Shown here: positions 32,172 to 44,009 of the stretch, one piece after another
How positions within the stretch are numbered: the first letter of the stretch is position 1
Layout: each line of letters begins with the position of its first letter
Origin: Mytilinidion resinicola
Lineage: Eukaryota; Ascomycota; Dothideomycetes; Mytilinidiales; Mytilinidiaceae
Length of the DNA stretch: 64,000 bases
Assembly (NCBI RefSeq): GCF_010093595.1
Contig: NW_022985438.1
Location: 1,512,785-1,576,784 of the forward strand
Direction: 5' to 3'
Program-made: the position numbers and the translations under genes
The notes under the pieces: generated by a model
Databases searched by the model: none
Told to the model about the DNA's origin: nothing
Seen by the model: only the letters and a program-made list of their open reading frames with translations

Positions 32172-34961
32172 TTAGTATCCAGTGCTGGATGAAATCTCCA
32201 AGTCATCGCCTAGCCCCAAGTTGTTCACGAGTTCCCAGAAATTGACTTCGGCTCGCCCGTGAGTCTGCCCTCTCCTGCTGACTCCATCCTTTGCAAATCC
32301 CACTCCGTTCTTAACATCCGACACGATCTGGCGAGCTCGCTCCCAATCGCCAGCTCGAGTTAACGCCGTAACAATGGACATGAGAGCGCTCCACGATGGG
32401 TTCTTCCCTTCCCTGGACATCCTCGTCAGCACGGTAATCATCTTGCCGATCTCATCGCAACGAGCGTAGCCTTCGATCATGCGATCGTACAAGGTCCTGT
32501 CCGTGATGCTGCCTGGAGTGTTGATGATTGTGTTCCATAAGGAGTCCACTGCTTCGATGGCAGGAGGGTCCTGATCGAAGTAGTGGGTGATGAGACTGGT
32601 ATATATTTGCGCAGATGGAATTATGGATCGCTGAGCCATGTGATCCAGGACTGCCCGGGAGGCAATGACATTGCTGTGCCTCTTCAACAGTTGATCGATG
32701 ATGGTGGAATAGAGGACCGTATTTGGCGTGAGACCGTTAGCTTCGATGTTCTCTAGGAAGTCGATCATGGATTGTCGTTGTTCATCTTCCGAGAGGTCGC
32801 CACGCGTGGTTTTCAATGTGTCGTTTATGAGGATAGTGTATGTGGCAATGTCGGGGGCAATCTGGTCAGCCTTCATAGAAGCAATAATCTTCGAGACCAT
32901 GCTTGCATTGCCTTCCTGCAATGCCTGGCGAAGGAGGACATTATAAGTGATATTGTCAGCTTTAATTTCAAACGATGAGGCCCATCTGAGAACCGTTTCC
33001 ATCGCATCTCTTTTCCGCTTGGGCGGTACTGGTAGATGTGCCAAAGCAGTCAACACCGCGTTAATACTCGCAGTATCTGGCTTGGGTGGATTCGCACGTT
33101 TTTCAGCGCCTTTGATTTTGCTCTTTGTTTTCGTTGGTTTCCCAACATTCTGCGCGTCCTTCCATGCTTTGCCCATTTCGCTCAACGCAGTCAGACCTTC
33201 ATCACGTGCCCCCATGGAGATCAACCCAAAGAGGCGCGCGTTCCAAGCAGCATTGTCAGGCTGAACACCAGAAGCAATCATGCGTGCCCAAATTTGCTCG
33301 AGGCCATTCAAATCCCTACCCTTTTGACACCCCGCAAGCATGGCAGTCCACGTAATTACGGTTGGTTTTGTCCCGTTAGAGATCATTTCGTTCCAGGCCG
33401 CCATAGCGAGGTCGGCTCTCTTAATTTCCATGAGGCCGGACAACAGAGCATCATAGATTTTGCTGGGAATAAGGAATCCTCTCTTGGAGTTGGGGACGGC
33501 GAAGACCGAACGAGCTTCCTCCCAAAGATTGATGATAATTCTCATATCTTGTCTTTCAAATGCTCTCGCTAGTCGCTTTATCAAAAAATCCATCAACTCC
33601 TCCGCCACGCGAGGGTCTTGTGTTGTTGGCATTGCCGAGGCAAATCGCTTTGCGCCAATCACTTTTAGAGCTCGAGTAGGAATGGACTCAACTGCTTCTT
33701 GCAGAAAGTCTGTAGACTCTTGAGAAAGTATATCGGCGTCTTTCATGTTCCTGATTTCTTGGGAGAATCGCGCCATATTGGCCCCGGGTATGATATGCGC
33801 TACAAACCGCACGAACGGAAAAGCTTCTGTCCGGAGGCTTTGGGGAATGCCGGCAGCGTATTCTCTGCGAGTGAAAAAGAGAAAAGTAATTAAAATAGGG
33901 AGACCGATAGCTGGAGTCATGTCGTATTTAGTTACAAACTTGTCGAGGCGTTCTTCGAATTTTGGACTCAGGTGACTTCCTGTAGTGACCCTGTCGAGTT
34001 GTGAGAGATGTGGTAGACAGGACCACTGGTTGGAGTGCCGGGGAACTGCTGGTAGTTGCGAAGGGTCGAGTGTGTTGGACACATGCTGACCAGGTCTGAA
34101 CTGTTCCCTTTCCGCTATTGAGACTAGCTCCGGGCTTTTAGAACTGAACTTCATAAAGAATTCGCGCCAAAGGTCCACGAGTTGGCCCAGAATAATTGGC
34201 TGGTCCTCAACAGCAGTGCCCACGGTTGATTGTCCGAGCGTATGAGAAACAAGCGGCCACAATGAGGCTGGCCAGAATTCGTTGCGCATGATTCCCACCT
34301 CCTCGAATTTCCGGATTACGGCGAGAGGCGGTGGGCATCTACTAGACCAAGGGGCCGAGCACCACTCCGTGATGAGAGCTTTTAGGAGTTGCCGAAAGAC
34401 CTTACCGCCAGCCAGTAAGTGGACATCCTTCGGATGTGGATCGACCAGAGCAGGGGAGCCTTGGAAGAAGTTCTCGAGGAAATAAGCCCAAGTATCCGAA
34501 GGGCGTGACCCCGGTCTCTCCAGCAGCTTTGTCAGATGGGTTGCACTGTCGACGGCGACCTCCACATGTCGGATTGTTGGACCAATGCGTGTATCAGGTT
34601 CGGCAGTCTCTTCCCCCTCGGGTATATCGAGGTCTTCCGAAAGACGTTTCGAGTATCGGCCTCGCCCACCGCGGTCGCCAGGAGAACGCCCCGGAAAAAG
34701 GTCTGGGAAAAGCAGCTCGAAGGGTTTGGTGTCACTCGGCTTCTTCTCGAGAGGGGCTTCTTGCGGAAATAGGGAGGGGATAGAGGCATTGAGATCGGAA
34801 GCTTCTTCGCTCTGTTTTTGGGCATCGTTCGGGGGAGGCGGAGGTCCCGGATTTGCAAAGGAGAGAAAGGTTCGTTTCGAGTGCCATTGCGGTTGATGCA
34901 GGTGGGCTGCGCGTCGGGCAAGGCGGTGGCGACATCCTGTGCAGACGTATGAGGCACTCAT
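32172..34961 (-). CDS. Mitochondrial pentatricopeptide repeat (PPR) protein
   Basis: Single exon, 929 residues. The N-terminus (MSASYVCTGCRHRLARR, then HSKRTFLSF) is basic with few acidic residues, as in mitochondrial import signals, and is followed by a Pro-rich disordered stretch. From about residue 500, helical 35-residue repeats are visible, such as TYNVLLRQALQEGNASMVSK, IATYTILINDTLK, VLYSTIIDQLLKR and IYTSLITHYF. Fungal PPR proteins of this kind bind organellar RNA for stability, processing or translation, or assist respiratory-complex assembly; the RNA target cannot be read from sequence. It is transcribed divergently from the histidine phosphatase gene with 229 bp between start codons. 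Confidence 0.85.
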   Translation of the reverse strand: MSASYVCTGCRHRLARRAAHLHQPQWHSKRTFLSFANPGPPPPPNDAQKQSEEASDLNASIPSLFPQEAPLEKKPSDTKPFELLFPDLFPGRSPGDRGGRGRYSKRLSEDLDIPEGEETAEPDTRIGPTIRHVEVAVDSATHLTKLLERPGSRPSDTWAYFLENFFQGSPALVDPHPKDVHLLAGGKVFRQLLKALITEWCSAPWSSRCPPPLAVIRKFEEVGIMRNEFWPASLWPLVSHTLGQSTVGTAVEDQPIILGQLVDLWREFFMKFSSKSPELVSIAEREQFRPGQHVSNTLDPSQLPAVPRHSNQWSCLPHLSQLDRVTTGSHLSPKFEERLDKFVTKYDMTPAIGLPILITFLFFTRREYAAGIPQSLRTEAFPFVRFVAHIIPGANMARFSQEIRNMKDADILSQESTDFLQEAVESIPTRALKVIGAKRFASAMPTTQDPRVAEELMDFLIKRLARAFERQDMRIIINLWEEARSVFAVPNSKRGFLIPSKIYDALLSGLMEIKRADLAMAAWNEMISNGTKPTVITWTAMLAGCQKGRDLNGLEQIWARMIASGVQPDNAAWNARLFGLISMGARDEGLTALSEMGKAWKDAQNVGKPTKTKSKIKGAEKRANPPKPDTASINAVLTALAHLPVPPKRKRDAMETVLRWASSFEIKADNITYNVLLRQALQEGNASMVSKIIASMKADQIAPDIATYTILINDTLKTTRGDLSEDEQRQSMIDFLENIEANGLTPNTVLYSTIIDQLLKRHSNVIASRAVLDHMAQRSIIPSAQIYTSLITHYFDQDPPAIEAVDSLWNTIINTPGSITDRTLYDRMIEGYARCDEIGKMITVLTRMSREGKNPSWSALMSIVTALTRAGDWERARQIVSDVKNGVGFAKDGVSRRGQTHGRAEVNFWELVNNLGLGDDLEISSSTGY

Positions 34962-35080
34962 GGCCCCTGAAACGCCGCGGGGTTGGGCGTTCGAGAGATG
35001 CAGCTGGCAGAATGTCGCGATAGAGCTGTGGTGTTGACCGCTGGGACGCCACGCTAGGCCATATGGAGCAGCCCGAGGCG

Positions 35081-35109
35081 CACGTGGGGCCGGCCGCTAG
35101 TGACGCATC
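35081..35109. promoter_or_regulatory. CACGTG, GGCCGGCC and CRE-like sites in a divergent promoter
   Basis: Between the PPR gene and the phosphatase gene lie CACGTG (35081-35086), GGCCGGCC (35088-35095) and TGACGCA (35100-35106), packed into 29 bp. They resemble bHLH and bZIP target sites; the assignment is by motif only. Confidence 0.35.
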
Positions 35110-35190
35110 ACCAACGACCTCGAACTTTCTTTTCACCATTAGTTACGCCTTCACCGTACAAAGGCATTGCTAGGTCAAAGAGCCCTCCAA

Positions 35191-37024
35191 ATGACTACCC
35201 TCATTCCCCGAGAGCCATATACCGAGGAAGAGCTCACCCGCTTGTATCCAAAGCATCTCAAGCTCCGGCTTGTACAAGTTGTAAGACAACGTGACAATGT
35301 TAATACGCGATCTCCTGGCTAAAATTGTGTATCATAGCTTCTACGTCATGGTAACGTCTGTTTGTACATTTACTGAGGCAATTGGCTCACATAGTAAGGC
35401 GAACGCACGCCAGTCTCAGCACGGTTCCAAAATGCTGGCCTAGCACCAAGTATGTACATCAGCTCCAGCCATAATGATTCGGGATCTCACCACGAACCAA
35501 CCTCAGACTGGCCCTACTGCAATGCTGCAAGACAGCTCAAGGCCTCCATCTTAGCCACACCTGATCTGACTAAATGGGACGGACTCACGTACCGCCGGCG
35601 TATAGAGAAGTTCGGCGACGACGACGGACCTGTTGTTGCGACAGGGCCAAGTGGCGAGTTCGACAGCATCTGGTAGGCTCTGATCTTTGATTTGTTCTCT
35701 GAGTGTACTAATCCAATGACAGTAAGCCTGGAGAATTGACAGATGTTGGTCGTCAGACGACCCTTGCGCTTGGACGGCGGTTAAGACATCTATATGTTGA
35801 CCAGCTAGGCTTCATGCCAAAACTCATTTCTGACTCGGATATGATATATTTGCGAGCTACGCCAATTCCTAGGGCGCTAGAATCCTTGCAGCAAGCATTT
35901 TGGGGAATGTATCCCCCATCAGCGCGAACAGCAGATTTTCCCTCCCCCACAATTCTTACGCGGGCTCCGCAAGACGAGACCTTATACCCCAATGACGGCA
36001 ATTGCAGACGATATGCCCATCTTTCGCGAGCATTTGCTCAAAGGGCCGCTGACCACTGGAATGAGTCCGATGACATGGAGTATTTGAACAAGATCTTCGC
36101 CAAGTGGATGCCAGACGGTAAAGTGGCCGTAGACTCACATCCTCGACTCTCTGGGCTCATGGATACCATAAATGCAACGTTAGCACATGGGCCCGCAACG
36201 CGTCTACCCAAGGAATTTTATGATTCGAAAGCTCGTGCGATCATTGACAAAATCGGGGTAGAGGAATGGTACGCTGGCTATCTAGAGTCCGCAGAATATC
36301 GCATGCTTGGCGTGGGCGCCTTAGCAGGCGACATTGTTACTCGTATGACGGGAAGCGTGGAGCAAAACGGGACCGATGGCTTGATAGCGGTCGGCGGTGA
36401 AAATGGACGTCTTGGCACAGGGCGTGGAGGCGAGAAGGACATCAAACTTGCGCTTTCAGGATGCCATGATACTACTCTCGCTAGCCTGCTCTCTGCCCTG
36501 GGCGCATTCGAGGGCGAGAAGTGGCCACCATTTACTAGTCATATCGCCTTCGAGTTATTCACGGATGGGAAAACTACACGCGACAACCCTAGCGGCGCAG
36601 ATTCATTAACACCACTGAGCTCGCAAGGCTGGTTGTCATCGGTGTTTAGGCTCAGGGACTCCATCAATAGGCACGCTTCAAAACCTGAGGCCATTGCTCG
36701 GAAGCCCATAGACGAGCTCAATGACGAGCAGAAGAAGATTCTACGAGATCATTACGTCCGCATCCGCTATAATGACAAGATCATGCAAGTTCCCGGATGC
36801 AAGGCCGAAGGGAAACATCTCGAAGGAGACACTAGCTTCTGTACCCTCGTAAGTGTAACTCTCATCCGCTTGCACATATGAGAAGAGGCCCTCGTCTAAC
36901 CCGCGTGTAGGAAGCGTTCAAGTCTATCGTAGACAAGTTTACGCCTAAAAACTGGAAGCATACCTGTGCTTCCAATTTAGACTCACCAGCATTCCCCACT
37001 CGACCGGAGCCTGCAGGCTACTAA
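35191..37024 (+). CDS. Histidine phosphatase superfamily protein (acid phosphatase-like)
   Basis: Six exons (35191-35280, 35338-35350, 35399-35449, 35507-35672, 35723-36848, 36911-37024) give 519 residues. The catalytic RHGERTP motif spans residues 33-39, built from exons 2 and 3; the second exon is only 13 nt. The proton-donor HD motif is His355-Asp356 in SGCHDTTLASLL. Conserved family blocks WPYCNAARQL, KPGELTDVGRQTTLALG and RATPIPRALESLQQ restore cleanly after splicing, supporting every junction. There is no N-terminal signal peptide, so this is probably an intracellular member, related to lysophosphatidic acid/PXYL-type histidine phosphatases rather than secreted phytase. The substrate is unknown. 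A Cys-containing C-terminus (WKHTCASN) is intact. Confidence 0.88.
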
Positions 37025-37628
37025 TTCATACATAGATGTTCATATGATACCTCTAGAGTAGGCAGGATCTAGGCATCCGCCCCATGGACTTCAGGGCGTT
37101 CTAATTTATGCAAATAGGTATAAAATCAATTTGGACTGCTATGCCTCTTAGTGATACTCCATTTTCTTTTTCTTTTATAGTGTAGGTAGTAGCCTCGCGT
37201 TACAGTGTTGAGGAGATAGAAAATGTGCCTGTCAGATAACAAAATTGTTAGCAGATGGGAAAGCTATTTGGAAGTGTTTCTGGAGAACTAGGTGGATTTT
37301 ACCGTATGCTTGACACTACTAGAAGCGTTCCATCATTTCCGAACGTAAAGCTTTGTCCTGAGGCCCGGTCTCAGCTCTAGGGTTTCTAAGGTGTTGACGT
37401 TGTGAGGCTTCCTGAAGCGCTCCTGGCCGTGTCAGGCGGGTGGACGGGAAGGCACGTCGATTTCCGGTGCAGGCTTTAGCGTCCACCCTTCTTTCTAAGT
37501 GAGGGCATCTTTCCTACGACTTCAAAATACTCTGCACTTCATCTTCTCCATCTACTTTTCCATCGGCTTTCTTCCCTTTGCCATCGACTTTCATCCCATT
37601 GAACTGCACAATTACCTCTGCAGCTCCG
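37025..37628. other. Intergenic region between the phosphatase and SRA/YDG genes
   Basis: 604 bp, tandem gene orientation; I see nothing beyond 3' and 5' flanks. Confidence 0.5.
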
Positions 37629-40600
37629 ATGTCGTATCTACAGACCTTTGGGAGCATCCCTTTGGACAGCTTCTATCCAGCTGGTACGCGGCCTCAGCCT
37701 CGACCAGGTCTTCTGTCAGAGACCCCAGGCGCTTTGTTGCCATCCCAACTCACGCCAATGACCGTGACAGAGGACCTTTCCATTTCCCGTCTCACGGCTA
37801 TTGCAACATGGATCCGCGATCACCTTGACCCTCGGATCGCACGCGAAGGCGCTGATATCCTGAAATCAGAAGACGTCTTGATCCTACACGACATCTTCAT
37901 CGCTCTGCAACACACTGAACTGAGTGCCAATACTCTGCGGGCAACGAGGATCCACAAGGCGATCCTGGAGATTTCAGGAAAGGCGACACGTTGGCCGGGT
38001 CGGCTAGCTGACGAATGCGACAAGATTCTTGCGCTTTGGAGACGGAGGTTTGGCCCACTGGAGGGATTGCGGCCATTTCTTTATAGCAAAGGAGGAAGGC
38101 TAGACGGCATTGCCAGTGTGACTGAGACATCGAGGGGTGTGAGTGCCGGATCCCATTCGCGTCATTCTCCAACCTTTCGCTAATCTCCGAGTCAGGCCGT
38201 GTTGAAAAGATGGATGGAAGATGTGCCAGACCTTGTCGCGCCTGAGCAGTCCAGACGGGTTGGAGATTTGGGATTCCAGCCTGGCGAGTATGTCTGAGTT
38301 TGCTTCTATCGTAGGTGCTTTTCACAAACTAACGCACTTTAGTTGGTGGCTCAACTCTCTGTTTGCATTCCGCGCTGGCATCATCAATCTTGAGACGACC
38401 GAGGGCGGCATCTGTTTCGATTCCCAAGGAGCGTATGCCATTCTTCTCCGAGACTCTGATGAAGTTGATGGAAGTTCTCCCTCGGCTTTTATATACCGCT
38501 GCAGGACGAACAATCCAGGTCGTTTCCGCCTGACGTCTGCGGACTACAAGAGTCGCTATCCAGTGAGGGTGCTACGCAGTCACAACCTCACGAGCTTATG
38601 GGCTCCCCGGGCTGGGGTCCGATATGATGGCCTGTTAGTGACTTTAATCCTCCCTCGCTCACATTTCCCGCTAGCATCACGAAATTATGCTGAAATTTGC
38701 AGTCACAAAATTTCAGGTTGGACGATCCGCGCGGCCACAGCCACGGAAGCTGCGAAGTCAGCCTTCGCACTTGGTGAGCTCTTATTTGATGTCAAATTTG
38801 AGCGCGTGGAAGAAGGTCAGAAGTCAATGCAGGAGGCCTTAAAGTATCCGTCCGCCGCAGATATCGATGACTACGCAGAGTTCAAACAACTTCGCCGCCT
38901 TCTTCGACGCCCATCACACGAGGACTCGGTAATCGAAGATGTAGGCTTGGGAATGGATATCGAAGCGCCTCTCGAAACATCACCCATACCCGACGGTCTA
39001 GAGCTCGCCAGTGCGACTCCACTGGTTCCCGCAAGCGTTGTCCGTGCCGAGTCCATGACAAGTATGAACAACACAACTAAGAGCGCTGTTCTATCTCAGA
39101 CTCCAACCTTTGGCCAAAACACTCCCCAGAGCGTAATCTCACGCTCCTTTACAGAACACAGTCTCAAGGCCACCGACGAGCCTTCCCGCCGACCGTCTCC
39201 TGCACGCCTAACTACATCGAGTTCATTCCATCTACCATCGCCCAAAGCTATAAGTACTGCATTATTACGACATCCAGGGAATGATATTCCACTCGCTGAG
39301 GACCAGGTTTCGATTCTGGCTATTCCGGGCTCGAGCGGTACACACACAGCGACCAACAGTCAGAAGTCGTCTCCAACCTCTGAACCCATCCGAGATGCAC
39401 ATGCTACTCAGGCCCGAAATGCGGCACAAAGTCTGCATTCAAATTCGGGTAGAGCCTCTCCAAGTGTTGCGCTCAAAAAGCCAGAAAACCCGGCCAAGGC
39501 ATACGTGGAGTCTACTGGCCTGCCTCTTACAGAGGTAGCCCCGTGGGCTGATCTGGAGCCCCAGCCAAGTGTTGACCGGTCTGTATTACTTCACGCCAGA
39601 GCTCGAAGAAGCACCAGCACATCACGACCGCATGAAGTCGTACCTCGGGTTGATACGGCCTCGCCAGGAAAGGGTCCATTTGCATCTCCACCATCACGGC
39701 CACACAGCTCTCTGCAAGGTTCCCTTAGCAGCCCAGCATCTGGACATAGCGGCGTCGAAACTCAACTTCAAGGCTCTACGCTCACCAATACCCAGCGTGA
39801 AGAGCGGCGGGCTCGGAGAAGAAAACAAGACAAGAAAAGAGCAGATGAAGAGTATTCGAGAAGCGAAGAGAGGCGGCAGCAAGGGCTGCCTCGACTGAGC
39901 ATGAACCTTTTCAACCGGAAGGGCAACATAGGCCGACTTCTGGACGGCAGCACCGACTCCGCAAAAGATGCATCGCCTCTCCCCTTCGGATTTTCTCCCA
40001 TTCGTCGGAGACTGTCTCCGATCACAGATCAGGAATGGAATACCGTACTCAACTCTGCACCGAAAATTCCTCCCCGCATAGAACTACAGCCAACAAAGCT
40101 CGAAGACAATATCGTATCGCCATGCGCGCTCCCGCCCGCCAAAATTGGCAACAAGTCGCGGTCCTCCGAGCATGTCTTTGCGTCTGTTATGCCTGCCTCA
40201 TCTTACCGTCCGGCACCTTCAGAAGCGCTGCGAAACGACGAAATTTCCGATCTCGACGGGGCCGCAGCCGTTGAGGCGCCCAATACAAGCTCTCTCAAAC
40301 TCACCGGTGGTCATATTGAAGACGACGACAAGGCGTCCAGGCGCTCCTCCCAGGTCATCAAAGCAGAACAGAAAGTGAAGGTACTTGAAGCTCTCCTAGA
40401 ATTTCAAGCGATCAAAAACTGGTTCACGAACGCCTACACTGATGGCTCGAACTCACATGATAATCCGCCCATATCTGCCTCCCTCTCTGACCTTGGCCAG
40501 AAACGTACACTGCCGTCCTCAATGGCCCTGGGCCATGCTCTCAGACCCAGCGGTCGCGAGTCGTCACATACTTCCCGTGGCTCAAGTGGTGATGGGGCGC

Positions 40601-41040
40601 CTTTGAGTCTCCTGACGCATGCGAAAACACAAGGAGAGAAGGCGGCCAAAAAGGAGAAAGACATGGCGGCGTTAAAGAGGTGGCAACGGGATGAGAGGGA
40701 TCAGGCCTATGAAGAGGCGGCCATGAGACAAAAGCCGGTGAGGGGCATGATGAGAGAGGACAGCCCTGATCGACAGGACATAGAGGGGAGGGTAATGTTC
40801 ACGGATCCGTTTAAAGAGGCAATAGGCATAAGTGGCGATGCTGATGTGGGTAAGGCTCAGAAGGAGGAGCGCGGCCTGATGGGTTTGGGAGATGGTGAGC
40901 GCATGAAGAGGATGTGGAAGACCCCGAGCGAGGATAGTGCGTCGAGGGAGCAGACTAAGAGAGCGTGGAAGAAGCCGAGTGAGGATATCACGCCGGGAGA
41001 GCGGATTGAGTGGAAGGGGTTGTTTGAAACTGGAAATTGA
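37629..41040 (+). CDS. SRA/YDG-domain protein
   Basis: Four exons (37629-38138, 38196-38287, 38343-38633, 38703-41040) give 1,076 residues. After a helical N-terminal region (to about 180), splicing produces GDWWLNSLFAFRAGI (from 200) and VRVLRSHNLTSLWAPRAGVRYDGL (Tyr295-Asp296-Gly297), then HKISGWTIR and KFERVEEGQ. This order (AGI opening, PVRV, APxxGxRYDGLY, W, FxR) matches the SRA/YDG fold, which in UHRF1 and plant SUVH proteins reads methylated or hemimethylated cytosine. The remaining 700 residues are disordered, Ser/Pro-rich, with two Arg/Lys/Glu-rich helical segments near QREERRARRRKQDKKRADEE and AAKKEKDMAALKRWQRDERD. No methyltransferase, SET or RING domain is visible. Whether it binds modified DNA is inferred. 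The start is the first ATG in frame. Confidence 0.72.
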
Positions 41041-41491
41041 GTAAGTTTTACGGTGTTTATGATTGTGGATATCGACTTATGACGGGTTTCGAAGGATTGT
41101 ATAGGTCATCAGCACAAACCACTCAGTTAGCATGATTAGAGTATAGGACAGCTCGACTAAGAGAGCGTATATGATAACTTCTGCGCATACATCTTGCCAT
41201 TGTCATAGGTGTTCTAGCGGGCCGTCAGAGATACAGGCGTAATGTCAAATCTTCGAAAGTACAAATTAGACTAGCCTCCGTACGAGTCCATTCTTATAAC
41301 GAAGCCATTTTGAAATCGTACCAATAGTGATAAGAATCACAATACCAGACATTTGAGTCAGAAGTTGGCACTGCCATCCCCTTCGTTTCAGTCTCAACGT
41401 GCTTAGCTACTTCTATCTCCTTGCCACTGCTTGAGGCACCTCGAGAAATTGCCAGATACCAGGATGAGCTGTCAATGTTCTGGAACGCGAA
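41041..41491. other. Convergent intergenic region
   Basis: 451 bp between the 3' ends of the SRA/YDG gene (+) and the alcohol dehydrogenase gene (-). No gene seen. Confidence 0.5.
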
Positions 41492-42587
41492 TCAGATCGA
41501 TGTCTCTGATATCTTCAGCACTGCGCGGAATCTGGGCTTCCCCAAGGTCATATCTTCCATGGCCTGATTAATCTCCTCCAGAGGATATGATTCGACCATG
41601 CAGTCAACCCCATGATTCTCGCAGAATTCCAAAGCTTCTTCAGAGTCGATACTATGCCCGCTAGGCCAGCCATGAACAGAGAGGCCCTTGAAAAGCATCG
41701 GCAAAGTATTGAAGGTGACCTCACCAGCAGCTAGAGCAACTCAAATCAGCATCCAATCAACCCGCATAACCATAAGACTCAGACTCACCACCCAGTATCA
41801 ACAACTTCCCCCCATGCATCAAACCCCCTAACAACGGCGCAATAACGCTCCCACTTGGCGCCGTCGTCAATATCAACGCCGCACCTCCGAGTTCCTGCAA
41901 CTCCACCACTCCCCCACTCTCACTCTTGTGCGTATCAATATAATGGCTAGCACCCAACTGCCTCGCAAACGCCTCTTTCTCCGGCCCCCGACTCAACACC
42001 GCCACCTGGTACCCCATCTTCGCCGCATACTGGATCGCCAGATGTCCAAGCCCACCAATCCCCTGCACGGCTACCAAGCTCCCCGGTCCAATCTGCATTT
42101 TCCGCAGGCCGTTGAAAACAGTCACGCCTGCACAGAGCACGGGGCAGTACTTCACCGGATCGAGGGCTTCAGGGACATGAACCACGGCTTCACGGCGCAG
42201 GAGGACGTACTCTGCGAACCCGCCGTCGCGCGAGACGCCGTTGACGGCCTCGGTGGTGCACATTTGGAAGACGCCGTGTCTGCACTGGCGGCAGAAGCCG
42301 CAGTGGCCGCCGTGCCAGGGGGCGCCGACGCGCTGGCCGAGCGTGAAGTGGTCTTCGCCCTGCGGGATGGCGGCGACGGTGCCGATGGTTTCATGGCCGA
42401 GGACGAGAGGGAGGGGGATGGGGAAATGGGCGTGCTGGACTTCGTGGTCGCCGGCGCACACGCCGGTGGCTATGACTTTGACGAGGATTTCGCCGGGGGA
42501 GGGGAGCTTGAGGGGGAGGTCTTTGATGACGAAGGGGGAGCCGATGGTTTCGAGGACGGCCGCGCGGTAGGTAGTGGGGAGGGACAT
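41492..42587 (-). CDS. Zinc-dependent alcohol dehydrogenase (MDR family)
   Basis: Two exons on the minus strand, 42587-41789 and 41730-41492, with a 58-nt intron; 345 residues, the family's usual length. Catalytic zinc ligands are Cys44 (GVCAGDH), His65-Glu66 (GHET) and Cys152 (VLCAGVT). The structural zinc is held by Cys96, Cys99, Cys102 and Cys110. The cofactor fold shows GIGGLG at 176-181. Splicing joins LLILGAAGEVTFNTLPMLFKGLSVHGW, a typical tail. It should oxidise or reduce small alcohols/aldehydes with NAD(P); it resembles the tetrameric fungal/bacterial Adh1-like group, but the substrate is unresolved. A 229-codon ORF on the opposite strand is a shadow of this gene. Confidence 0.92.
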
Positions 42588-44009
42588 GGTGGTGTAGAAG
42601 GGGGATATATGTTATAGTTTGTGGTAGACTGGAATTGGGTTCAATTATCTAAGTTTCGAGGGAAGATGCAATAGGAGAACCTCAAGAATAAATATACTCT
42701 GAAAAGCTGTTCGAAAAGCCGATATCTCCGAAGTATTCTTTTGAGTCGCCTTTCCGGTGTCTCGGTAAACCGATTCCACCAGCGGAGCTACTCATTGGTT
42801 CTTGTCTAGATTCGGGACACGGAAACGCTCTCGAGATAACTTACATGCTGTTAGTCTATAGAAGCGTAAGTAATAACACCTGTACAGACAGTTTAGCGGC
42901 GGTTGAGTAATCTTTTACGCTTGGCAAAGGAGATATATGACATCGTACCACAATTGCGTTCAGAATGATATTAACGTACAAGAACCTGTTTCACATCGGA
43001 TTAGTGAACTACCCTTCTCGTCCGGCGCAGACTTTGGATTGCTAGAGGCTGCACGGAGATATGTCTGTAGCAGTGATTTCCCTTTTACCCCTATTTCACC
43101 GGTATCGCCATAATACTATCTCGATGATCCCTAGTATGCTTACTGCTTAATGCCGGTAACGCCGCGCAAGACGGGGTCAGTCGTGCTTTCTATACTCAAT
43201 CCCTGCTGAAAATACCGGGGAAGAGTGACAGACTCTGTTTAATCAATGGCCCTCTCGAAAGGATGATCGGAATACCGAGTGGAGTGGTACTCGATCACGT
43301 GATCGCAAGTGATGTGAGTGAGCGAAGGAAGCGAAGGCTAAACCGCGACTACCACCTCTAGTAAAGAATAACCTTTCTTTCCTGCATTTCTCGTAGAGGT
43401 CGCTAAACTTACAGTATTTGAAATCTGTTCTAGGATAGGAGCCTGATGCGTCGCGTTCTTTGGGCGTTCATGGACTGCTCAGTCCTGTAAAATCTTAGCA
43501 ATAGAGAAAGTTCTTAGAACGACTAACAGAGCTGTTCAAGATAGCACAGGGATAGGAAAAATATATGTGTAAATTCGGTTGCCGCTGCCTGGGATTAGCT
43601 CGTACAGTGCCCAAGTTCCGAAGGAAGCTTCAGCCAGCTGATGTCCCTATTGTGTAGTGGTATGATTGATCCAGATCTGTTAAAAGGGGATGACTACTCC
43701 AGACAGCGCCGGAGAGTTATACAAAGAATTATGTCCTGATAATGTTCGTTGCCTCCACATGAACAAGCCATCTGGAAGGTATACAGCGATCAAGGAGGAC
43801 ATGGTGAAAGACCTTTGGTGGTTCAGTGTTGGTCCTCGGCAACACATGCCTGCACTTTAGTTCCCCAGCCACCGCGACCCGTGGACAACAAACCATCCCT
43901 CATCATCACATCGCCCGCCTCCTGACCTACCATCCCCTGCAAGCACTGTCCACGCCGCTCGCAATCATTCAGAGACGGCGGAGGAGAGAAGAATGTGAAG
44001 CTCGCCACC
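42588..44009. other. Intergenic region between divergent genes
   Basis: 1.4 kb between the alcohol dehydrogenase (-) and PEX22-like (+) start codons. One CACGTG near 43.3 kb sits in the palindrome GATCACGTGATC. No gene, tRNA or repeat recognised. Confidence 0.5.

Noticed and set aside
41928..42617. 229-codon plus-strand ORF
   Set aside because: Antisense shadow of the alcohol dehydrogenase exon, whose zinc and cofactor motifs are unambiguous.
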